A stretch of DNA of 64,000 nucleotides. Origin: Avichristensenella sp031550535. Its GTDB lineage: Bacteria > Bacillota > Clostridia > Christensenellales > Aristaeellaceae. The stretch is taken from the NCBI GenBank assembly GCA_031550535.1, contig JAVBOM010000030.1, positions 38,244-102,243 of the forward strand. The letters are read 5' to 3'. This document shows positions 49,444 to 57,698 of this stretch, in pieces; the first letter of the stretch is position 1; the number at the start of each line of letters is the position of its first letter. The notes below the pieces were generated by a model. That model saw only the letters and a program-made list of their open reading frames with translations. It did no database searches and was not told the DNA's origin. Position numbers and translations under genes: made by a program.

Positions 49444-50529
49444 TCACACCACCCCCCGGTATCGCTTCTCCCGCGCCACTTCCTCGCCCAGCATCCGCCC
49501 GATCTCCCGCACGTCCAGCTCGCCGTTAATCGCATCCGTCTGGATCGCGATCTCGCCGATATTGACCGTCGCGCTCCCCGTACCAGCCGCCGTACGCACG
49601 TCATCCCCCGTCGCCACGCGCGTTCCCCGCTGTGCCGCCCGCGCCATGGCCTCCATATACGCCCCAACCAGATCCCCCGACTGCTGCGCCCGCGCCTCAA
49701 ACGGCTGCAAATACCCGTCCACCGAGTCATTGCCGAGCGTCTCATACGCCCGCGAAGGCGAGTGCGCGTCCAGCGCGGCGCGCGCCGCCGCCAATGCCAT
49801 AGCGACCATCCCCTGTACGGCCGATACCAGCGCGCCGGTCCCGCCCATAACGCCCTGCGCCATGCCCTCGGGGATCGACCGCCCCGCGCCCGGGAAGTCC
49901 GCGCCCATCACAGCCGCCCCGGCGGCGGCGCGTGCACCGGCCACCACGGCTTCCACCGCGCCCGTGAGCGTCCCGGTTTCCGCCGCAACCCCTTCCGCCG
50001 CGTCAATATCCATCTGGCCGCCCGCCGCCTGGAACCCCTGCGCCGCCACGGCCGCCTGCGCCGCCGCCTTCGCCTCCGCGACAAGCTGCTCCACTGCCGC
50101 CCGTGCCGCCTGCCCTTCCGTGACGCCCGCCGCGATGTCCGCGTCCACCTGCGTGCCCACCTGCGCGAAGTTCAGCTCCTGCGCCTTCTGTAGCGCAGAC
50201 GCCAGCGCCGCGTCCAGCAGCGCGGCAACCGCGCCCGACGCCCCCGAAGCGCCCGCACCGCCGCCCTCGGAAGCCGCGCCCGCCGTCGCCGCCCCGCCCA
50301 TAGCCTGCGCCTGCGCGGCAAACCGCTCATACGCCATCGTCAGCTCGTCGATCAACTGCAAATGGGTCGCCAGCCCCTGCTGTGCCTGCTCCGCCGCGGC
50401 GGAAAATGCGCTCCCGATCGCCTCCGCCGCCGCCCCCGCGCGGGCCGTGGCCTCGTCCAACCCGCGCTGCATCCCGCTCGTGTCTATTTCCGTCCCAATG
50501 ACGATGCTGCCGTCCACGTCGCCGGGCAT
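49444..50529 (-). CDS. Phage tape measure protein (short)
   Basis: 361-residue Ala-rich helical protein: DGSIVIGTEIDTSGMQRGLDEA start, long coiled helical middle, then HSPSRAYETLGNDSVDGYL and a C-terminal segment DVREIGRMLGEEVAREKRY, both common in siphophage tape measures. Tape length sets tail length (about 1.5 A per residue), which would give a tail near 50 nm, unusually short. Followed by the Dit gene with overlapping ends. Confidence 0.85.
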   Translation of the reverse strand: MPGDVDGSIVIGTEIDTSGMQRGLDEATARAGAAAEAIGSAFSAAAEQAQQGLATHLQLIDELTMAYERFAAQAQAMGGAATAGAASEGGGAGASGASGAVAALLDAALASALQKAQELNFAQVGTQVDADIAAGVTEGQAARAAVEQLVAEAKAAAQAAVAAQGFQAAGGQMDIDAAEGVAAETGTLTGAVEAVVAGARAAAGAAVMGADFPGAGRSIPEGMAQGVMGGTGALVSAVQGMVAMALAAARAALDAHSPSRAYETLGNDSVDGYLQPFEARAQQSGDLVGAYMEAMARAAQRGTRVATGDDVRTAAGTGSATVNIGEIAIQTDAINGELDVREIGRMLGEEVAREKRYRGVV

Positions 50530-50615
50530 GGGATCACCTCGCTCGTGTTTTCATCAATCCGGGCATAAGAAAAGCGCCCCGCAATCGCCTGGCGCTCCGA
50601 TCGTCAGAAGCTACG

Positions 50616-51020
50616 TCATTCTTCAATTGTCGGTATGCAAGGGGATAGAAACGTATCCCTCTTCTTCTCGATCCTCCCCTTTGCCAGCACATAGACGTGA
50701 AATTCGTTGTCCGCACCGCCGGTATCCTCGTCGTCATGGATGTACAGCAGTCCGTAAGACCCCACAGCCTCCTCGGCAACATAACGATAGAACTGGAGTA
50801 GCCGCTCAGTCAGGCCGGCTTCATGGTTTTGAAATGCGTTTAGCGCTATATAATGGTTCCCGTTCACCGGTCTCATATCCACCAAACCGTTGCCCAATTC
50901 GGATTGGAGAAGCGTCTCTTTGATAAGGGACAAAACTACACTTAAATTCGAGATAACTTCGTTTTCGCCTTCCTCTGAAAAACTGTCCCTAAGCGTAATC
51001 CAACCATGGTATTCAAACAT
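50616..51020 (-). CDS. Imm7-family immunity protein
   Basis: 134-residue protein starting MFEYHGWITLRDSFSEEGE at 51020. It has the Imm7 signature blocks: N-terminal EYHGWI, GNHYIALNAFQNHE, GSYGLLYIHDDED and the terminal RDTFLSPCIPTIEE. Imm7 proteins neutralise polymorphic (contact-dependent) toxins. The region upstream of this start is a family A repeat. It lies between the tape measure and tail-chaperone genes, not a structural position. Confidence 0.85.
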   Translation of the reverse strand: MFEYHGWITLRDSFSEEGENEVISNLSVVLSLIKETLLQSELGNGLVDMRPVNGNHYIALNAFQNHEAGLTERLLQFYRYVAEEAVGSYGLLYIHDDEDTGGADNEFHVYVLAKGRIEKKRDTFLSPCIPTIEE

Positions 51021-51029
51021 TGCTTCTTC

Positions 51030-51090
51030 GCGGCGGCGCTGATTTGGAAAATCGGGCGCCATCAGAGGATTCCGCAAGGAATCCTCGCCG
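51030..51090 (+). repeat. Family A palindromic repeat
   Basis: GGCGCTGATTTGG...AATCGGGCGCC, CATC spacer, AGAGGATTCC / GGAATCCTC. Opposite in orientation to the surrounding genes and directly upstream of the Imm7 start. Confidence 0.82.
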
Positions 51091-51117
51091 ACTCGCCCCG
51101 AGATCGTCGGCCATCGG

Positions 51118-51720
51118 TTACTCGTCTTTGCCATCCTCGATTTCATCTTCGGGGTCGTCCTCGTATTCTTCCAACCCTTGCCCGCTCACAACAATGTGGT
51201 GTGCTTCCGAGTTCGATTCAAAAAAACGCCAGCATTCCCCACCATCGGAACCGGTGGTGAACACTTCCAAAGCAAAGCCGTTATCAAAATCGATTCGGAG
51301 GTCACCCAATTGACTGATCTTGGTTTTTTTCACAGTAAAACCATATGGATCTTCACCAAAATAGTTTTTTGCGATATCGTCGTAAAGATTGCCCCCTTGA
51401 ACATCCCAATCGAAGGTATCCCAATCGAAATCGGGATCATTTTCCATTTTTGAGGGTGGGTTAAACATATCGTCTTTTGCAAGGAATATTTTATCTCCGC
51501 ATATCAGCCGAAAGCTGCCGTCAATATGCAATGCCAGCCTGGAAACAGTAGAGACTCTGGTAACCAATTCATCTTCATCGTTATATCTATGAGACGCTCT
51601 TTCCACATAATCTCCAAACCCCAGACTCGCCATTGTACCTGCTCGCATGAAATGACGGAGTTTTTCGCCATGAAGTTTTGTGAGCGCCTCAGAAATAGTT
51701 GTAAAATGTTCCTTTTTCAT
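51118..51720 (-). CDS. Hypothetical protein, possible immunity protein
   Basis: 200-residue acidic protein starting MKKEHFTTISEALTKLHGEKL. Blocks such as DLRIDFDNGFALEVFTTGSDG and ECWRFFESNSEAHHIVVSG resemble small immunity proteins of polymorphic-toxin loci, but I cannot name the family. Lower GC than the phage structural genes. It lies between the Imm7 gene and a toxin-tail-like fragment. Confidence 0.6.
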   Translation of the reverse strand: MKKEHFTTISEALTKLHGEKLRHFMRAGTMASLGFGDYVERASHRYNDEDELVTRVSTVSRLALHIDGSFRLICGDKIFLAKDDMFNPPSKMENDPDFDWDTFDWDVQGGNLYDDIAKNYFGEDPYGFTVKKTKISQLGDLRIDFDNGFALEVFTTGSDGGECWRFFESNSEAHHIVVSGQGLEEYEDDPEDEIEDGKDE

Positions 51721-51734
51721 GCAGTTCTACCCTC

Positions 51735-51986
51735 TCATTTCTTACGACGCAAAGTCTTGGCTGCGTCCATCACTTCTTTATAATTTAGGCCCTCATCGTG
51801 GACATCATCATGAAGATCCCGCCGTTGTCTGTCTGTCAAATCGAATCTCTTTCTTGCCTTTCTTGTCTGTTCATTCTGCTTTTTGTGATCCATTGGCATC
51901 TTGCCTCGCTGTCTTGGTTTGTCCGCCCGGGTTTCCCTGCCGCCTCTAGTATTGTCGAATCCCCCGCCGCCCCCGCCGCCGCCCAT
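51735..51986 (-). pseudogene. C-terminal fragment of a polymorphic toxin (probable)
   Basis: 83 residues: a Gly run (MGGGGGGGGF), then PMDHKKQNEQTRKARKRF, DLTDRQRRDLHDDVHDEGLN and YKEVMDAAKTL. The KKQNEQ...LHD(D/A)...Y-x-E-(I/V) pattern is seen at the extreme C-terminus of Rhs/polymorphic toxins next to their immunity genes. No trafficking or Rhs domain is present, so this looks like a stranded tail. A longer frame from 52013 overlaps the upstream gene. Confidence 0.5.
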
Positions 51987-51987
51987 A

Positions 51988-52708
51988 TCAGTCCGCTGCC
52001 TTTCGAAAGGCATCGCGCCAATAATTCAACGGAATGATTTCGATTCCCTTTTCCCGGCAGAAACGGAAAATATCATCCGGCGCGGTGAAATAGTTCACAA
52101 TGGCATTGGGTCTCAGGACCTCCACCATTTTGGCCAGACCCTTTTTGAAATAGTAGCGGTCCAGCTTATCCCGAATACAGCCGTTGGTACATACGGCGTA
52201 CGTGCCCCCCTGCGCAAATCCCTCAAAAGCAAAATCATACGTGCGCTCATCGCCCCACCGGACATTCGGGACAATGTTGACCCCGTTGTTCTGAAGCCAA
52301 AAAGCCAGCGCCCTGTTCCGATAAGTGTTCCACATCTGCATCACCAGCGGCATTTCTCGGTATAAGCTGTAGTCCGGAGTAATAACGCCTTCAAACTTCA
52401 TAAAAAGCGGAAGGTAACGCTTGGGGCAGTTCCATACCTTTTCAAAGAGGTAGGAATTTCTGACGAAATTCCCTTATGGCGCCCGATTCTTCGAATCAGC
52501 GCCGCCGTCGCGATAGTCATACGCATAAAAATGCAGCCACTGGTCATGGCGCTTCGCCCGCTTGGCCAGGTGAAACGGTATGCCTTCCGCTGGCTTATAA
52601 TCAACCTTCATTTAGCAGGGGCAGCTCATAAACCTCGCTGAAACGAGCGCACTTCACCAAATCCGACTTGAATACATTGAGACTGGGATTTTCGGTAAAG
52701 TCCATCAT
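51988..52708 (-). pseudogene. DUF4417 family gene, frameshifted and interrupted by a family A repeat
   Basis: Three pieces read together as one DUF4417 protein: MMDFTENPSLNVFKSDLVKC ending LPLLNEG; then DYKPAEGIPFHLAKRAKRHD ending HFYAYDYR; then FEKVWNCPKRYLPLFMKFEG through ITPDYSLYREMPLVMQMWN to the end at 51988. Piece 1 and 2 are joined if one T near 52597 is removed (GGTTGAT to GGTGAT). Between piece 2 and 3 lies exactly 63 bp of family A repeat (52447-52509); it keeps the frame but brings a TAA stop. The first ATG overlaps the tail-chaperone stop. Function of DUF4417 is unknown; it is often phage-borne. Confidence 0.8.
52447..52509 (-). repeat. Family A repeat interrupting the DUF4417 gene
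   Basis: Minus strand: GACGGCGGCGCTGATTCG, loop, AATCGGGCGCC, ATAA, GGGAATTTC / GAAATTCCT, ACCTC. The flanking codons (CGC | TTT) rejoin cleanly when it is removed, giving an empirical element length of 63 bp. Confidence 0.85.
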
Positions 52709-53394
52709 AATCGTGCATCCTCTCGCTTTCCCCGCACGCCCCTCTCCGCACGCTCCTTTCGCGCCTTCACCTGCGCCACCCACGCGTCCATCCCGCCGCC
52801 GCCCGTCCGCCCGCGCGGCGCAAAGTACCGCATCCGCTCTGGCAGCGCCACCTGAGCCTTCGCATCCCGCTGCGCCTTTGTCGGCTTTTCCGTCACCCGC
52901 GTCCGCGCGTCCATCACCCCCCGGATCACCTCGTTCTCCGGCAATCCAAAGAACAGCGCCCGGAACACCCACCAGTGTAAATAGGGGACTGCCATCAAAT
53001 CCATCCCGTACGCCGACCGGAACGCCGCATACACCAGCGCCGCGTCGTGCTTGTAGTCATACCCGCGCTCCGCGCGCCTTCCCGCGCTCCGTCCCGCGCC
53101 GCCTTCCGCGTCGTCCTCGCCCAGCGCGTAAAACCGCCGCAGCGCCGCCATCCCTTCTTCCAATGCAAACGGATACCCCTTCCCCGGGTCGATCCGCCCG
53201 CTCGCGATGGAGGGCAAAAAAGCCGATAAAAAAAACGCCGCCTTCTCCGCGACGTCTGTTTCCGCGTCCAACGTCACTGATTCCACCCGCGCCCAGTACC
53301 GAAAATCCGTCAGAATGGGGTAGGGCGCGCCGCCCACCGTCACATGGTCCGGCGGCGGCGCGTCCCCCATCAGCGCGTCAAAGAGAGAGATCAT
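52705..53394 (-). CDS. Phage Gp15-type tail assembly chaperone
   Basis: 229-residue protein: MISLFDALMGDAPPPDHVTVGGAPYPILTDF start, RAAERGYDYKHDAALVYAAFRSAYGMDL and LHWWVFRALFFGLPENEVI, a Gp15 signature, then a basic tail. Normally a frameshift-linked pair precedes the tape measure; here only this member was found and a cargo island separates it from the tape measure. The start lies in sequence next to a repeat. Confidence 0.82.
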   Translation of the reverse strand: MISLFDALMGDAPPPDHVTVGGAPYPILTDFRYWARVESVTLDAETDVAEKAAFFLSAFLPSIASGRIDPGKGYPFALEEGMAALRRFYALGEDDAEGGAGRSAGRRAERGYDYKHDAALVYAAFRSAYGMDLMAVPYLHWWVFRALFFGLPENEVIRGVMDARTRVTEKPTKAQRDAKAQVALPERMRYFAPRGRTGGGGMDAWVAQVKARKERAERGVRGKREDARL

Positions 53395-53401
53395 ATCCCT
53401 G

Positions 53402-53522
53402 CGGCATGGATTCCTGGCGGAATCCCTTTATGGCGCCCGATTCTGTGAATCAGCGCCGCCGTCGCGGCAGGGATTTCTAGCGAAATCCCCTTCATGGCCC
53501 GCAATTTTCGGTTGCGCGCCAT
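53402..53522 (-). repeat. Two family A repeats in tandem
   Basis: Copy 1 (about 53464-53522): hairpin 1 GGCGCGCAACC...ATTGCGGGCC, hairpin 2 AGGGGATTTC / GAAATCCCT. Copy 2 (about 53402-53466): GGCGCTGATTCAC...AATCGGGCGCC, hairpin 2 AGGGATTCC / GGAATCC. They fill the gap between the major tail protein and the chaperone. Confidence 0.85.
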
Positions 53523-54028
53523 CACGCTTCCGCGCTCCACGTGAACGCCACCGGCACATCGCCGGTCTTGCGCAGTTCCACGTCGATCGCGGCCGTCTCG
53601 CCCGCGCTTCCGCCGCCGTCGCTGTTCACCATGATCGCCGCCTTGCCCATCTCGCCCTTCCCAGTCAGCGCGCTGAACCACACGTACCGCGCCACCACCT
53701 TTTCGCCCACACCGTACAGCCGCGCGATGTCAAACGCGTAGTCCTGAAAATCGTCGCCGATATGCCGGTCGCCGGTCGCCTTGAACGTCCGCTGCGTCCC
53801 GGTCTTGGTCGTGGATGCGCCCGCGCGGATGTACTGCTTGTCGCTGGATACCGCGTTCATCTGCGCGTCCACGCCCTCAATCGCGGCCTGCACCACGGCG
53901 AACGCGCCCACCTTCGCGTCCTGCGCTTCGCTGATGTCTATCGCCAGAATGTTGTCGTCGTTGGTCACCACGCCCGTAAACGCCGGATCGGGCGCGCCCA
54001 GGGTCGCCATAAGCGCCGAAAGCAGCAT
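53522..54028 (-). CDS. Phage major tail protein
   Basis: 168-residue protein preceded by AAGGAGG: GVVTNDDNILAIDISEAQDAKVG start, IRAGASTTKTGTQRTFKATGDRHIGDDFQDYAFD, then ARYVWFSALTGKGEMGKAAIMVNSDGGGSAGE and a beta C-terminus VAFTWSAEA. This matches siphophage tail-tube proteins of gram-positive phages. Its stop lies at the edge of a family A repeat. Confidence 0.82.
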   Translation of the reverse strand: MLLSALMATLGAPDPAFTGVVTNDDNILAIDISEAQDAKVGAFAVVQAAIEGVDAQMNAVSSDKQYIRAGASTTKTGTQRTFKATGDRHIGDDFQDYAFDIARLYGVGEKVVARYVWFSALTGKGEMGKAAIMVNSDGGGSAGETAAIDVELRKTGDVPVAFTWSAEA

Positions 54029-54040
54029 GTGTGTGCCTCC

Positions 54041-54475
54041 TTATTGTGTGTTCGTTTGCCAGTACGTCAGTTCCATCCGCATCCGGTACGCCGCCGTGTT
54101 CGCGTCGTCCGCCAGCGTGTACAGCGCCGGCCCGCCCACAGCCATAAGCGTGTGCGGTACGCGCCCCACGTCCATCACTGGCAGCGCCCGCGCGCGGGTC
54201 GCGGCTTCCGCCCACCGCGCCACCGCCTCGTACCGCGCGTGCGTCTCGGCTAAATCCTCATTTCCGACCGCCTCGCTCCGGGCGCTGAGCGTGAACGCGA
54301 ACCGCCGCAGCGTGTCCCCGCCCAAATACCGCTTCACCACCTGGCTGTCCGGCTCGGCGTCCACGCTGTACCGCGAGGGCCGCCCGTCCAGGTTGTCAAT
54401 CGCGATGTCAAACGGCCCGGCGGCCAGGGCGGGGCATCCCGCCAGCAGCCGCTGCACATACGTCGCCAGGGTCAT
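54041..54475 (-). CDS. Phage minor capsid/tail terminator protein
   Basis: 144-residue protein (MTLATYVQRLLAGCPAL at 54475) with the IDNLDGRPSRYSVDAEPDSQVVKRYLGGDTLRRFAFTL block typical of Minor_capsid_3-type proteins. Coupled by ATGA to the gene upstream. Confidence 0.78.
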   Translation of the reverse strand: MTLATYVQRLLAGCPALAAGPFDIAIDNLDGRPSRYSVDAEPDSQVVKRYLGGDTLRRFAFTLSARSEAVGNEDLAETHARYEAVARWAEAATRARALPVMDVGRVPHTLMAVGGPALYTLADDANTAAYRMRMELTYWQTNTQ

Positions 54476-54789
54476 ATCGCCCCACCCACTTCCTTCTTCA
54501 CCTTCGCGACCAGCGCCGCGCCGTTCGCGGCCTTCCATCGCTCAAACCAGCGCGCCTTCTCCCGGTGCCGCTCATACTGCGCGCGCGCGTACGGCGCCGT
54601 CCATGTCACGCCGTCCGCGCCCGCCTCGCCGCTCCCGCGCAGCCGCCCCGTCTTGACCGGCACCAGCGGCGAACTTCCGCGCAGTACCTCCGCCGCCATC
54701 ATCTCCCGCGCCCGCGCGCACGCGCCAGTCATCCGCCCAGCCAGTGAAGGGTCCATCGTCACCTTCACCGTCACGCCGCCCTTGCTCAT
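54472..54789 (-). CDS. Phage minor capsid protein (HK97 gp10/Minor_capsid_2 type)
   Basis: 105-residue protein: VKVTMDPSLAGRMTGACARAREM, PVKTGRLRGSGEAG, YARAQYERHREKARWFERWKAANG. The VPVxTGxLRxS and YAxxQYE motifs are characteristic of this connector family. Confidence 0.85.
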   Translation of the reverse strand: MSKGGVTVKVTMDPSLAGRMTGACARAREMMAAEVLRGSSPLVPVKTGRLRGSGEAGADGVTWTAPYARAQYERHREKARWFERWKAANGAALVAKVKKEVGGAI

Positions 54790-55214
54790 TTGGCCGACAC
54801 CTCAAAATGCCACATTTCCGGGCTGCCAAAGTCCAGCGTATCCACGCCCGTCACCGTGGCGCAGTCATCCTCCGCCAGCAGAATATCGTTCAGCGCGTCC
54901 GGCCCCGCGGGTTCCGGCGCGCGCCCCTTGGCTACGCGGTCCGCGCCCGGCGTCAGCGTCCAATACCGGTCAATGTGCTCCGGCTCCACCGCCGCGTACG
55001 CCTTCGGCGGCAAATACGTCCGCCCCCCGTCCGCCACCGCCTCGTACCAAATCATGATGTCCACGGTGCGGAGGCCATTCGTCAGGCTCTTCGCGGTCCG
55101 GTTGTCCTCCCAGTGCACCGCCGACCCGCCCGTCACGCGCGTTCCGCCCAGTACCGTGCGCCGCCATTCCACGCGTCCGGTCTCCCGGTTTTCATAGCGG
55201 TTGTATACGGTCAT
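54786..55214 (-). CDS. Phage minor capsid protein (Minor_capsid_1 type)
   Basis: 142-residue protein from ATG 55214 (MTVYNRYENRETGRVEWRRTVL; a TTG at 55223 is possible). Contains DIMIWYEAV and GGRTYLPPKAYAA and ends DTLDFGSPEMWHFEVSAK, a pattern of head-closure proteins in Clostridia phages. Overlaps the next gene. Confidence 0.75.
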   Translation of the reverse strand: MTVYNRYENRETGRVEWRRTVLGGTRVTGGSAVHWEDNRTAKSLTNGLRTVDIMIWYEAVADGGRTYLPPKAYAAVEPEHIDRYWTLTPGADRVAKGRAPEPAGPDALNDILLAEDDCATVTGVDTLDFGSPEMWHFEVSAK

Positions 55215-55224
55215 CTCCCGCAAG

Positions 55225-55623
55225 CTACCGCACCTCCGCTCCGCGCCACATCAGCCCCGTTCTCGCCAGATGCACCGCCGCCGCGCGGCGCACCGCCCGT
55301 TCGGTTGCCTGCCTGCCCGCCTCGCCCGCCGTGCTCTCCGCGTCCCGGTAGGCCACATGGTGCCGCCCGGTGATCTCCATCTTCACCGCCTGGCCGCCGG
55401 GCAGCAGCGGGTTTCCCCGCTCCGCCTCCAGCAGCGCCTCGGCCACGGCGCACGTCGCGTCCTTAATCGCCAGCGACATCCTCTCAAACGCGGCCTCCGC
55501 GCGCCCCAGGGTCAGCGCGTCCACCCGCTCGGATGCGCGCCGCGCCAGCCGGTCAAACTCCGCCTCCGGCACCGCGTTCCCCCGGTATATCCTGTCGTAA
55601 TACGCATAGTCGGCGTATACCAA
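55225..55623 (-). CDS. Phage head-tail connector
   Basis: 132-residue helical protein beginning at a TTG (55623) with GGAGGG upstream: YADYAYYDRIYRGNAVPEAEFDRLARRASERVDALT. The Y-x-x-Y-Y...G-x-x-V/I-P...F-x-x-L-A-x-x-A-S start is typical of adaptor proteins following the major capsid protein. Confidence 0.82.
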   Translation of the reverse strand: MVYADYAYYDRIYRGNAVPEAEFDRLARRASERVDALTLGRAEAAFERMSLAIKDATCAVAEALLEAERGNPLLPGGQAVKMEITGRHHVAYRDAESTAGEAGRQATERAVRRAAAVHLARTGLMWRGAEVR

Positions 55624-55651
55624 GCCTCATCCCTCCTTGGAGGATCAATGA

Positions 55652-56599
55652 TCAGATCTTCACCCCGCGCAGCACGCCGGCAGCCTTCACGGCCTTGATC
55701 GCCACCGCGGCCACCATCTCCACCTCGCCTGTTTTCACCGCGCCCGGCGCCGATAGATCGGGCAGGTACGTATCGATCACCTTGCTCCCGGTGGGGGAGA
55801 CACCGTGCACGCCGTCCAGCCCCAGCCGCACCGGGTACACGCACGTGGTGCCGTCGCCCGCCGTCCCGATGATCGGCGTCGCGCCGCCCGGCTTGTCGCC
55901 CAGCGCCATCACCATCGACCCGCCCCACTGCAATACCTCGTCGCCGTAGTTCGTTTTGCTCGCCAGGTTCATGCCCGCGCGGTCCATCACGCTCTGGAAC
56001 ACGCTGAACAGATCGCCGTTCATCAGATACAGCGTCGGCGCGCCGTCCAGCTTCGCGCGCAGGCGGCGCAGCGTGTCCAGGAACATCTTCCAGTTGGTGT
56101 CGATCATCGCCGGGGTCGACAGGTCAATCGCCTCGTCCGGGATCAATTCCGTCGGCCCGCCCGCCACCGTCTTGTCCAGCCCGTCAAACGCCAGCGGGTC
56201 CGCCCCCGCGTCCCCGTTGATGAACCAGTCGTGGAACAGCGCGCGCGCCGCCTTGATCTTCTGCTGCAATTGAAACTGCACCAGGTCCACCGCCTCGGTC
56301 TCGTCCTTTTGCACCACCCTGTCCACCTGGAACGACCCGCCGAAGATCTTCAGGTTCACGGAGACCGGCTCCGTATCCGCCTCCTGCGGCACATATTCCG
56401 CGTTCAGCGCGCGGGCCGCCGCCGTCGGCTGCGTTTTCAGCCGGTTGTACGTGTACGTCAGCGACGTGCCGCCCTGCGGTTTCACCGCGTTGTCAAACGG
56501 CATCAGATCAATCAGCGCCGACTGTGTAAACTCGTCGATCACGTAGTGGGTCAGCTTGTCATTGGAAAGTGCCTTCGCCTGTTGCAATGTGATGGGCAT
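55652..56599 (-). CDS. Phage major capsid protein
   Basis: 315-residue capsid protein preceded by GAGGAGG: MPITLQQAKALSNDKLTHYVI start, DLMPFDNAVKPQGGTSLTYTYNRLK, FGGSFQVDRVV, LRAKLDGAPTLYLMNGDLFSVFQS, and VYPVRLGLDGVHGVSP. HK97-fold type without a long delta domain; a separate scaffold gene lies upstream. Confidence 0.88.
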   Translation of the reverse strand: MPITLQQAKALSNDKLTHYVIDEFTQSALIDLMPFDNAVKPQGGTSLTYTYNRLKTQPTAAARALNAEYVPQEADTEPVSVNLKIFGGSFQVDRVVQKDETEAVDLVQFQLQQKIKAARALFHDWFINGDAGADPLAFDGLDKTVAGGPTELIPDEAIDLSTPAMIDTNWKMFLDTLRRLRAKLDGAPTLYLMNGDLFSVFQSVMDRAGMNLASKTNYGDEVLQWGGSMVMALGDKPGGATPIIGTAGDGTTCVYPVRLGLDGVHGVSPTGSKVIDTYLPDLSAPGAVKTGEVEMVAAVAIKAVKAAGVLRGVKI

Positions 56600-56940
56600 G
56601 AAAAATCCTCCTCGTGTTCATGAAATGATGTGCCATGGCAAGACGACGCGCCGCGGTAGCCCCGCGCCTCCCGCGATCGCCCGGATGACAGCGCGTCCGC
56701 CGCGCGCGCACCGCCCGCATTTCGCGTGTCCACAGCGATAGCCGCGCCCGCAGCCCAAAAACCCCCGCCACCGTCCGTGCGCGCGTAAGCCCCCAAAGCG
56801 CGTCGCCCGTCCTGCGGCAACCCTGCAACCCCGCCACCGTCCGTGCGTGCGCAATCCGCCCAAACCGCCGCGCGCCATTCCCGGACGGAACCCCGGCCCG
56901 CCGGTGCGCGCATCGCGTGGGTCCGCCCAGAGCGCCGCCT
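56600..56940. other. 341-bp non-coding stretch between scaffold and capsid genes
   Basis: Very GC-rich. CCGCCACCGTCCGTGCG occurs twice 66 bp apart (56765 and 56831). No start with a good ribosome binding site and no recognisable protein. Unusual because capsid genes normally follow the scaffold directly. Confidence 0.5.
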
Positions 56941-57342
56941 TCAACCACTCCGCGCCGGAAACAGCGCCGCCCGTATCGCGTCCCGCTCGTTCCCCTCGTC
57001 CGCCGGCGGCGCCGTTTTCCCCGCAAACCCGCCGCCCCCTGCGGCGTCCTGCGCGAACGCGCCCGGGTTTGCCGCGCGCATCGCCTTCGTGAACGCCTCC
57101 ACGCCCACCAGCGCGCCCGTCTCGTCCCGCTCCAGCCCCGCCACCTTCAGCTCCGCGATATACGCCCGCCTCGCCAGCGGCGATGTAAAGCGCAGCCCGG
57201 CCGCGTACGATTCCGCCGCCACGTCCAGCTCCAGCGCCCGGATGCGCGCCTCCCGCGCCGCCGTGTCCCGCCCAGCGGCCGCGAGCACGGCCCCCACCTG
57301 CTCGTCCGTTAGGCCCAGGGCCACCAGTTCCTCGTGCTCCAT
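56941..57342 (-). CDS. Phage scaffold protein
   Basis: 133-residue helical protein starting MEHEELVALGLTDEQVGAVLA at 57342 after GGAGGGG. ALGLTDEQVxxVL at the start, a coiled helical middle, and a C-terminal GNERDAIRAALFPARSG are typical of phage capsid scaffolds (GP20-type). Located upstream of the capsid gene as expected. Confidence 0.8.
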   Translation of the reverse strand: MEHEELVALGLTDEQVGAVLAAAGRDTAAREARIRALELDVAAESYAAGLRFTSPLARRAYIAELKVAGLERDETGALVGVEAFTKAMRAANPGAFAQDAAGGGGFAGKTAPPADEGNERDAIRAALFPARSG

Positions 57343-57698
57343 CGTCCCCCTCCTCATCCGCGCCTCTGCCCGCGCGTTTCCCCATAACAAAAGCGCCCTC
57401 CACCCCGCATGAAGGACGCGCAGCCCCCTGAAAAACCAACCCATCCCGGCGGCAGGGCCGGAACACCGCCTCCGCACGAAATAACCATGTGCCCGTATCG
57501 CCCGTCATGGGCCGCCACGCCGCGTCTCGCGCGTCAAAACGTGACATTCTCAATCGCATCACGGCCACCCGTGCGGGGGCGGGGTTTCGGCCCCGTCCGC
57601 CCATTTTAGGACACCATCGAAGAACCGAAGATATCGAACCATCATGATGGGATAAGGCTCCGGCTCATCGTCCCGGCATTCCTTCCCATCGCCCCGCG
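57343..57698. other. 356-bp gap between portal and scaffold genes
   Basis: A head-morphogenesis (SPP1 gp7/MuF) gene is usually found here; none is recognisable. Only short frames without good starts are present. The stretch includes GGGCGGACGGGGC...GCCCCGCCC-type inverted sequence around 57579-57604. Confidence 0.45.

Noticed and set aside
51036..51146. N-terminal extension of the Imm7 protein
   Set aside because: The extra residues are encoded by a family A repeat; MFEYHGW at 51020 matches the family start.
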